From JAPLJQ01 sp037143735 (GTDB lineage: Bacteria; Desulfobacterota; Syntrophia; Syntrophales; UBA2185), in contig JBAWYD010000093.1 in the NCBI GenBank assembly GCA_037143735.1, forward strand, positions 1 to 8,365: a DNA stretch of 8,365 nt, read 5' to 3'. The translations under genes and the position numbers were made by a program. How positions within the stretch are numbered: position 1 is the stretch's first letter; each line of letters starts with the position of its first letter. Positions 1 through 5,128 of the stretch are shown in pieces. Below the pieces are notes generated by a model that saw only the letters and a program-made list of their open reading frames with translations, did not search any database and had not been told where the DNA came from.

Positions 1-16
1 AAATGTTTCTCAACCC

Positions 17-45
17 TTGACAAACAGCTATCCTTTTCCTATACT
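17..45 (+). promoter_or_regulatory. sigma70-type promoter upstream of pilT operon
   Basis: The -35 box TTGACA (17-22) is a perfect consensus match. A 17-nt spacer separates it from the -10 box TATACT (40-45), which matches 5 of 6 positions. Transcription would start near position 52, giving a leader of about 135 nt before the pilT start codon. It is the only well-spaced promoter seen before the first operon, so it probably drives all three plus-strand genes. Inference from sequence alone; the start site is not mapped. Confidence 0.6.
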
Positions 46-60
46 GCACTTGACGGAATT

Positions 61-100
61 GATTTCTCGGAACACCGGGAAATTTAATTTTAATCTCCCG
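61..100 (+). promoter_or_regulatory. 5' leader with two mutually exclusive hairpins
   Basis: Positions 62-70 pair with 75-83 in a 9-bp stem (one G-U pair) closed by the tetraloop AACA, followed by a T-rich stretch. An alternative stem pairs CGGGA (76-80) with TCCCG (96-100) and uses bases of the first stem, so the two cannot form together. The element would lie about 10-50 nt after the predicted transcription start. It could be a small attenuator, a 5' mRNA-stabilising hairpin, or the 3' terminator of a gene to the left. No known riboswitch class is recognised. The rest of the leader holds the palindrome TTCATGAA (125-132) and the pilT ribosome binding site. Confidence 0.3.
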
Positions 101-187
101 AATTATCATAGGATGTTCCTGTTTTTCATGAATGAAACCGGGAATATGCCCAATGGACATTTTGACAACATCTAAGGAGGCCTTTCT

Positions 188-1270
188 ATGGCAAAAATCG
201 ATGCCTTTTTTCAGTTGATGCATGACCAAGGCGCATCAGACCTGCACCTTGTATCGGGGCAGCAACCCGCAATCAGGATACGGGGTGAGATAGAGCGGAT
301 CAAATTCGATGTACTGGAAAATGACAGTCTCAAGGCCATGCTTTACGAAATTGCGCCGGAGCATAAAGTCAAACAGTTTGAAGAAACGGGAGATGTTGAT
401 TTTGCTTACGAAATCCCAAATCTTGCCAGATATAGGGCAAATTTCTTTCAGCAAAAGTTCGGCTGTGCAGCCGTTTTTAGAGAGATTCCCAGCAAGATCT
501 TGACTTGCCAGGATCTGGGACTGCCTCCGGTGATTTCGAAGCTGGCATCTCTGCCGAGAGGACTTGTCTTGGTAACCGGCCCGACGGGAAGCGGAAAATC
601 AACCACACTTGCCGCCATTATTGATGAAGCAAACCGTCTACGGAAAGATCATATTATCACCATAGAAGATCCCGTTGAATTCGTTCACCAGAGCCAAAGT
701 TGCATCGTAAACCACCGGGAGGTCGGATTACACACCAAAACATTTACATCCGCCCTTCGCGGCGCCCTCAGAGAGGATCCGGACATTATTCTCGTCGGTG
801 AGTTGCGTGATCTGGAAACCATATCCCTGGCCGTTGAAGCGGCAAGCACCGGTCACCTCGTATTCGGCACTCTTCACACAACGAGTGCTCCTAAAACGGT
901 TGACCGTGTCATCGAAGTATTTCCTACCGAGGCGCAGATGCAGATCAGATCCACCCTGGCAGATGGTCTCCGGGCAGTCATTGCCCAGGTTCTTTTCAAA
1001 CGCATTGATAAAAAGGGGCGCTGCGCAGCCATGGAAATTCTGATTGCCAATTCAGCGGTCCGGAATCTCATCCGGGAGTCCAAAACCTTCCAGATCCCTT
1101 CAATGATTCAGACGGGAAAGAAATATGGAATGCAACTGCTGGATGACGCCATTGCGGATCTGTTAAGTAAAGGATGGATCTCGCCTGATGAAGCATATGC
1201 CAAATCTAATGATAAGAGCAAGTTCAGGCAGTATCTGAAATCCCCACCGACGGACTTTACGGAAGTGTAG
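188..1270 (+). CDS. pilT: Type IV pilus retraction ATPase PilT
   Basis: A hexameric cytoplasmic ATPase that powers depolymerisation (retraction) of type IV pili at the inner-membrane base, giving twitching motility. At 360 residues it is the usual PilT length. The N-terminal PAS-like domain carries ASDLHLVSG (16-24). The RecA-like domain has Walker A GPTGSGKST (131-139), the Asp box ITIEDPVEF (157-165), Walker B DPDIILVGELRD (197-208) with catalytic Glu205, and the His box GHLVFGTLHT (222-231). The C-terminal AVRNLIRE (290-297) closely matches the AIRNLIRE retraction signature, which separates PilT from PilB and most PilU proteins. The start is fixed by a strong AAGGAGG (174-180), 7 nt before the ATG. 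It is first in an operon with the next ATPase gene 34 nt downstream. No pilin or assembly gene is in the window, so this is a separate motor cluster. Confidence 0.95.
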   Translation: MAKIDAFFQLMHDQGASDLHLVSGQQPAIRIRGEIERIKFDVLENDSLKAMLYEIAPEHKVKQFEETGDVDFAYEIPNLARYRANFFQQKFGCAAVFREIPSKILTCQDLGLPPVISKLASLPRGLVLVTGPTGSGKSTTLAAIIDEANRLRKDHIITIEDPVEFVHQSQSCIVNHREVGLHTKTFTSALRGALREDPDIILVGELRDLETISLAVEAASTGHLVFGTLHTTSAPKTVDRVIEVFPTEAQMQIRSTLADGLRAVIAQVLFKRIDKKGRCAAMEILIANSAVRNLIRESKTFQIPSMIQTGKKYGMQLLDDAIADLLSKGWISPDEAYAKSNDKSKFRQYLKSPPTDFTEV

Positions 1271-1304
1271 CCATTATATTTAACTATATATCGAGGGACA
1301 TCTC

Positions 1305-2492
1305 ATGAGAAAACAGGAAATCGATTATATATTAACCAAGATGCTGGATTCGTTCAATAATGTCTCTGACTTGAATATAACCGTGGGAAGACCCTTCCAG
1401 GTGGAGTCATCTGGACAGCTGACCGGCGTGCCCTTTGACCCTCCCATTGAGAAGCTGACCCCATTCCAGACGGAAGTATTTGCCATGAACCTGATCAACC
1501 AGGACCGCCGTCTGACAGGAATCCTGCTGGGCGAAGGATCATGCGATTCTTCCTACGAACTGCCGGGAAAGGCTCGCTTCAGGGTGAATATCTTCTCCCA
1601 GCGGGGCAACTATTCCATCGTTCTGAGGAAGTTGGAAACGAAAATCCCTACATGCAAGGAATTGAATTTGCCCGAAGCCTTTTTAAAAATGGCGGAGGAA
1701 AAAAACGGCATTATTCTTGTCACTGGCGCTACAGGCAGCGGTAAATCGACATCACTCGCCGGCGTATTAAATGAGATCAACGAGCAGAAATCCGTCCATA
1801 TCGTGACCCTCGAAGACCCGGTGGAATTCTCACATCCTCACAAGAAAGCGACGTTTAACCAGCGGGAACTGGGGGGTGATTTCGACGCATTTTCAAGCGG
1901 CCTCCGTGCCGCCTTGAGACAGGCGCCAAAGGTCATACTCGTCGGTGAAATGCGGGACAGGGAAACCGTGGAAATCGCCCTGAGCGCAGCCGAAACAGGG
2001 CATCTGGTACTGAGCACCCTTCATACGGTGGATGCGGGCTCGACCATTAACCGAATTCTTGGCATGTTTCCCTCGGAAGAAGAAAATCAGATTCGCATTC
2101 GCCTTGCCGATACCGTGCGCTGGATCGCATGCCAGAGACTTCTCCCCAAAGAAGGAGGGGGACGGGTGGCCGCTTTTGAAGTGATGGGGACCAATCTCCG
2201 CATCAAAGATACGATCCTGAACGGAGAATCGGAAGGAAAAACATTCTACGAAATTATCCAGGCAAGCAGGGCATTCGGCATGATCACCTTTGACGACTAC
2301 ATTGTCGAATTGTACAAGCAGGGTCTCATCAGCGAAGAAACAGCCAAGGCCTATGCCTCCAACAAGGGTATTGTTGGTCGGGGCATCGACTCGGTTAAGA
2401 GTGAGCGAGGGCAGGCGACAACAGATCTCCTTGGCAAACTTGAAGTAGACAGTAGTTACGGAAAACCGGCGTCGCCGAAAAGGCCGTGGTAG
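1305..2492 (+). CDS. PilT/PilU-family type IV pilus ATPase (second paralogue)
   Basis: A second motor ATPase of the PilT/PilU family, probably acting with the upstream PilT in pilus retraction. It has 395 residues. Walker A GATGSGKST is at 141-149, the Asp box VTLEDPVEF at 167-175, and the His box GHLVLSTLHT at 232-241. The Walker B region reads RQAPKVILVGEMRD (205-218). The RQAP form is typical of PilU rather than PilT, and the usual acidic residue before the hydrophobic run is Lys209, while catalytic Glu215 is kept. The N-terminal ASDLH motif is altered to VSDLN (20-24), and the AIRNLIRE signature is absent, with LRIKDTILNGE in its place. The C-terminal tail after about residue 355 is unusual and low in complexity. 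The start ATG has GAGGG about 7 nt upstream. PilU-like is the best reading, but deltaproteobacteria often have several PilT paralogues, so no symbol is given. Confidence 0.88.
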   Translation: MRKQEIDYILTKMLDSFNNVSDLNITVGRPFQVESSGQLTGVPFDPPIEKLTPFQTEVFAMNLINQDRRLTGILLGEGSCDSSYELPGKARFRVNIFSQRGNYSIVLRKLETKIPTCKELNLPEAFLKMAEEKNGIILVTGATGSGKSTSLAGVLNEINEQKSVHIVTLEDPVEFSHPHKKATFNQRELGGDFDAFSSGLRAALRQAPKVILVGEMRDRETVEIALSAAETGHLVLSTLHTVDAGSTINRILGMFPSEEENQIRIRLADTVRWIACQRLLPKEGGGRVAAFEVMGTNLRIKDTILNGESEGKTFYEIIQASRAFGMITFDDYIVELYKQGLISEETAKAYASNKGIVGRGIDSVKSERGQATTDLLGKLEVDSSYGKPASPKRPW

Positions 2493-2508
2493 AAAGGAGC
2501 AGATAACC

Positions 2509-3024
2509 GTGGAAGAAGCAAAAACACTTGCCAGCGAATTAGCGTCAGAAACCTATGGTACTCCGGATAAGCCTTTTGATTTTGTGGAGGCTGATACTGA
2601 AACGGCCTTGATCTGTGAATCGGATACTGCCGTAAGAGAAAAGATCAGCAGTGCCATGAAAACCATCGGCTACAGGACCACCGAGACGACGTCCGCCAAG
2701 GACGCCCTCAAAAACATGCGGTTTCATGCCTACAAAGTGGTCATTCTGAATGAGAATTTCGATGCCTCTGACCGGGAGGGGAATGCTGTGCTCAACTACC
2801 TGGCCAGTCTGAATATGAGCACGCGACGGCAGATTTTCGTCGCCCTCCTGAGCAGTCAATTTCGCACTACGGATAACATGGCCGCCTTTAACAAAAGCGT
2901 CAATCTCATCATCAACACCAGCAATATAGATGATTTCGGCCAGATTATAAAGCAAGGCGTCGCCGAAAATGAAGCCTTTTACCACGTCTTCAAAGAGACT
3001 CTCCGGAAGAAGGGGCGGATATAA
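2509..3024 (+). CDS. Degenerate response-regulator receiver-like protein
   Basis: A small cytoplasmic protein of 171 residues whose segment from about 32 to 150 reads like a CheY-type receiver. A beta1 strand with an acidic turn, TALICESD (32-39), is followed by helix 1 and by the strand KVVILNENF (76-84). The phosphoacceptor Asp expected at the end of that strand is Asn81. The Ser/Thr position may be kept in VALLSS, but the conserved Lys appears replaced in LIINTSN. This suggests a pseudo-receiver that binds a partner without phosphorylation. Translation starts at GTG, with AAAGGAG (2493-2499) 9 nt upstream and only 16 nt after the second ATPase gene, so it is co-transcribed and probably linked to pilus motor control. 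There is no output domain. Its stop lies 1 nt from the end of the convergent TPR gene. Function is inferred; no named family is recognised. Confidence 0.75.
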   Translation: MEEAKTLASELASETYGTPDKPFDFVEADTETALICESDTAVREKISSAMKTIGYRTTETTSAKDALKNMRFHAYKVVILNENFDASDREGNAVLNYLASLNMSTRRQIFVALLSSQFRTTDNMAAFNKSVNLIINTSNIDDFGQIIKQGVAENEAFYHVFKETLRKKGRI

Positions 3025-3025
3025 C

Positions 3026-3973
3026 TTATTTGAGAGATTCTGCCTCCCGACGGGTCTTCCCGGCCAGATCAGTGAGGCCGCAGGCCGAATAAGAATCGGC
3101 AAGATGTACGTAATAAAAGGGATTCCGGGGATCGACGGCAATTGCCTTTTTAAAGATCTCTACGGCCTGAAGGTGGTGATTTTCCTTCGCAAGGGCATTT
3201 CCAAGCCGGTTGTAGTACGCTCCGGCATCACGGCGATTCAGTTCGATGGCCCTTTCGCAAGCAAGCTCCGCATCGTTTAAGCGTCCCTGGCGGACAAGGA
3301 CATCGCCAAGGCTTACGTGATAAGCAGGCTCGTCTTTCCGGTATTCGATACACTTTCTTAATACCTTCTCCGCCCGCGCAGCGTGGCCTGCCTCACAGTA
3401 AACACCGGCCAGCCTGCCGTAAAAGATTCCCGCCTCCGATGGATCGATTTCAACCGCCCTCTCATATGCCCTTTCAGCGCCGTCAAAATCTCCCGTTGCG
3501 ACAAGGGCATTTCCCAGACTGCAGAAGACCATCGAGGCATCCGGCTCCATTTTTGTCATTTTTTCGAAGACATCGACGGCTCTGCCGGCTTTTCCCGCCT
3601 TCAGATAAGCGTCACCGAGATCACCGAGAAACCCGATATCATCAGGCTGCTCGGCAACCACCCTTTCGCAGATCTCAACAAGGCGCTCGTACTGCCCTTC
3701 TTCCTTAAAAATTCGGACCAGTTCATCAAAGGCAAATCCCGTAAAAACCTTTCTCTCCAATTCCAATGCCAGGAGCTGCTCAAAAGAACCAACGGCTTCT
3801 TTGCGCATCCCTCCGTCATGATAAGCCCAGGCCAGCGCCAAAAGCAGGGATTCCTCGCCGGGATCCATAGCTACAAGTTTCCGGTAAAGCAAAACGGCAT
3901 CGTCATACCGTTTTTCCCTGAGACAGTCATCGGCAAGGCGTCGGAGATACTCCGTAATATCCGAGTTTTCCAT
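3026..3973 (-). CDS. Tetratricopeptide repeat (TPR) protein
   Basis: A protein of 315 residues made almost wholly of about eight TPR units, from roughly residue 5 to the end. Each unit shows the 34-residue pattern of a helix with W/L-G-Y/A spacing and a closing P at the turn; examples are LGNALVATGDFDGAERAYER and its neighbours, ending in motifs such as EIDPSEAG and AVDPRNPF. TPR solenoids bind peptides or other proteins, so it is probably a scaffold. No signal peptide, membrane segment or enzymatic domain is seen, implying a cytoplasmic location. It lies 15 nt downstream of the HesB-like selenoprotein stop and in the same frame, so the two form an operon. The ribosome site is weak (GGGGA about 5 nt before ATG), which suggests translational coupling to the upstream gene. 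It is convergent with the receiver-like gene. Partner unknown. Confidence 0.88.
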   Translation of the reverse strand: MENSDITEYLRRLADDCLREKRYDDAVLLYRKLVAMDPGEESLLLALAWAYHDGGMRKEAVGSFEQLLALELERKVFTGFAFDELVRIFKEEGQYERLVEICERVVAEQPDDIGFLGDLGDAYLKAGKAGRAVDVFEKMTKMEPDASMVFCSLGNALVATGDFDGAERAYERAVEIDPSEAGIFYGRLAGVYCEAGHAARAEKVLRKCIEYRKDEPAYHVSLGDVLVRQGRLNDAELACERAIELNRRDAGAYYNRLGNALAKENHHLQAVEIFKKAIAVDPRNPFYYVHLADSYSACGLTDLAGKTRREAESLK

Positions 3974-3988
3974 CGATCCCCGTTTATA

Positions 3989-4303
3989 TCAACAACTGCA
4001 TGACGATCCACAGGCACTGCCTGCTTCCAGGCTGGACGCCACCTTAAAGCCGTTTCCCATTCTTGAGGTGATGTAGTCCACACTGATCGGCTTCGCCAGC
4101 TCAAACAGATCACGGTTCATGAGAAAGGTAATCCCCTTTTCGTTAAAAACTTCGTCATTTTCTTTGGGCTCATCCAGAGCCATGCCCAGTGAGGGCCCGG
4201 ATCACCCGCCTTCCATCATCACAACCCGGATCGAAGGGGCTTCCTCTCTGTCTTTAAGAAATTCATTGAGCATCTCTATCGCTTTTTCGGTTACTTCAAA
4301 CAT
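3989..4303 (-). CDS. HesB/IscA-like selenoprotein (in-frame UGA = Sec34)
   Basis: A 104-residue A-type Fe-S carrier-like protein that contains selenocysteine. Reading from ATG at 4303, codon 34 is TGA (4204-4202), and the frame stays open to the stop at 3989-3991. The protein begins MFEVTEKAIEMLNEFL and reads EGG-U-SG at 31-36, where canonical IscA/HesB has GGCSG with the first cluster-ligand Cys. After the TGA, homology continues: GPSLGMALDEP, then the MGNGFKV segment matching NEGFKF of IscA. The tail CGSSCSC (Cys98, Cys102, Cys104) replaces the usual CGCG. Homology on both sides of the TGA and Sec at a Cys position argue for recoding, not a pseudogene. The ribosome site GAGGAG (4315-4310) is 6 nt before ATG. 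HesB-like selenoproteins are known from anaerobic deltaproteobacteria, but their role is unclear; redox or Fe-S/metal handling is inferred. A conventional gene call would start at Met41 (4183) and lose the N-terminus. Confidence 0.88.
4165..4204 (-). promoter_or_regulatory. Bacterial SECIS-like element after Sec UGA
   Basis: In the mRNA sense, the UGA (4204-4202) is followed by a hairpin. UGGGC (4188-4184) pairs with GCCCA (4169-4165) in 5 perfect pairs. Two further A-U pairs (4183/4172 and 4182/4173), offset by a 2-nt bulge, close an 8-nt apical loop GGCUCUGG (4181-4174). The loop opens with G residues 20 nt after the UGA, which fits the bacterial SECIS rule (G in the first two loop positions, loop about 16-37 nt from UGA) for SelB binding. 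A competing stem, GCCC (4196-4193) with GGGC (4187-4184), can also form. The fold was drawn by hand and no energy was computed. Confidence 0.6.
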
Positions 4304-4361
4304 AAGTCTCTCCTCATAGGCAATTTTTCTTTTGATTTTGATTGATCAAGAATTTTTTTAA

Positions 4362-4387
4362 ACTATACATTAAAACTATTTTGTCAA
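4362..4387 (-). promoter_or_regulatory. Putative promoter of selenoprotein-TPR operon
   Basis: On the minus strand a perfect -35 TTGACA (4387-4382) is followed 14 nt later by TATAGT (4367-4362). The spacer is shorter than the usual 16-18 nt, so the real -10 may be an overlapping AT-rich hexamer. Just downstream, at 4342-4349, is the 8-bp palindrome TTGATCAA, a possible operator in the leader. The region is very AT-rich. Low certainty on exact boxes. Confidence 0.35.
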
Positions 4388-4442
4388 TCTTATTTTTCCC
4401 TGCCTTGATCCATACGAAGAATCTCGGGATGTCCTTTTCTGA

Positions 4443-4471
4443 TTGACACATGAAGACCATTCGCCTATAAA
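4443..4471 (+). promoter_or_regulatory. sigma70-type promoter of PK_C/transglutaminase operon
   Basis: A perfect -35 TTGACA (4443-4448), a 17-nt spacer and a -10 TATAAA (4466-4471, 5 of 6 matches) lie about 54 nt before the start codon at 4525. Transcription would begin near 4478. With the minus-strand promoter it makes the 4304-4524 gap a divergent promoter region; no gene was seen within it. Confidence 0.65.
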
Positions 4472-4524
4472 ATAATCTCCTGCAATAATTTAAAAAGCAT
4501 ATATCTTCGTGGAGGCAACCCGCT

Positions 4525-5115
4525 ATGGATGATGGAACCCTGTATTACGATTCACCGTGCCGTTACTTTCATAAACCGGGAGGAAAAAATACGCGGATTG
4601 TCCTTGAAGCCGTCTCCAAGAGGGCAAAGGAACTTTCAATCCGAACGGTTCTTATTGCCACGTGCAGCGGCCGGACCGCTTTTGAAGCATTGAAGATTAT
4701 CGACAGGGATGTTAAGATCATTGCCGTAACCCACGTGACAGGATACGAAAAGCCCGATTCCCAGGAACTTTCTGAACAGGACAGGACGGATCTGGAATCA
4801 CAGGGTGTTGCCGTGCTGACATGCCAGCACGCCTTTGGCGGCGTGGGCCGAGCCGTGAGAAACAAGTTCTCCACCTACCAGGTAGATGAAATCATGGCTT
4901 ACACCCTCAGGATATTCGGACAGGGGGTCAAGGTAGCCATTGAACTGGCGCTCATGGCGACCGACGCAGGCCTGGTGAGAACCGATGGAGATATCATAGC
5001 CGTCGGAGGAACGGCCAGAGGGGCTGACTCCGCCGTGGTCATCAAACCGGCCAACAGCTTTCATTTTTTCGATCTGAAAATCAGGGAAGTAATCTGTAAA
5101 CCTGCCATGTTTTGA
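4525..5115 (+). CDS. Pyruvate kinase C-terminal (PK_C) domain-like protein
   Basis: A stand-alone protein of 196 residues with the fold of the pyruvate kinase C-terminal alpha/beta domain. The domain is complete: TRIVLEAVSKRAKEL (23-37), the CSGRTAFEALK segment (47-57) matching the PK T-x-S-G-x-T region, the central GVKVAIELALMATDAGLV (134-151), and the signature DIIAVGGTARGADSAVVIKP (156-175). The catalytic TIM barrel of pyruvate kinase is absent, so it cannot carry out the kinase reaction. In pyruvate kinase this domain binds allosteric effectors, so a ligand-sensing role is possible but unproven. Close relatives occur in archaea and anaerobic bacteria as conserved proteins of unknown function. 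The start is supported by GGAGG (4511-4515), 9 nt before the ATG. It is first in an operon with the transglutaminase-like gene 13 nt downstream; the functional link is unclear. Confidence 0.88.
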   Translation: MDDGTLYYDSPCRYFHKPGGKNTRIVLEAVSKRAKELSIRTVLIATCSGRTAFEALKIIDRDVKIIAVTHVTGYEKPDSQELSEQDRTDLESQGVAVLTCQHAFGGVGRAVRNKFSTYQVDEIMAYTLRIFGQGVKVAIELALMATDAGLVRTDGDIIAVGGTARGADSAVVIKPANSFHFFDLKIREVICKPAMF

Positions 5116-5128
5116 AAGGAGAAGGACG

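Noticed and set aside
162..167. Second TTGACA as a -35 box just before pilT
   Set aside because: No -10 box lies at the right distance; the position would fall at the start codon.
1..174. Open frames at the left edge (frame 1 to TAA at 85-87; frame 2 to TAA at 173-175) as the tail of an upstream gene
   Set aside because: Neither gives a recognisable sequence, and the region holds a strong promoter and hairpins. A short gene tail in frame 1 cannot be fully excluded.
2545..3141. 198-codon minus-strand frame overlapping the receiver-like gene
   Set aside because: It is antisense to a gene with a good ribosome site and operon spacing, and also runs into the TPR gene. The product shows no recognisable motif.
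3383..4003. 206-codon plus-strand frame opposite the TPR gene
   Set aside because: Shadow of the TPR gene, which has clear 34-residue repeats.
3989..4183. 64-codon minus-strand frame as a complete gene starting at Met41
   Set aside because: It is only the C-terminal part of the selenoprotein. It lacks the fold's N-terminal half and has no ribosome site, while the ATG at 4303 has GAGGAG at 6 nt.
4202..4204. TGA as a nonsense mutation making the hesB-like gene a pseudogene
   Set aside because: It lies exactly at the ligand Cys position, the rest of the frame is intact, and a SECIS-like hairpin follows with correct spacing.
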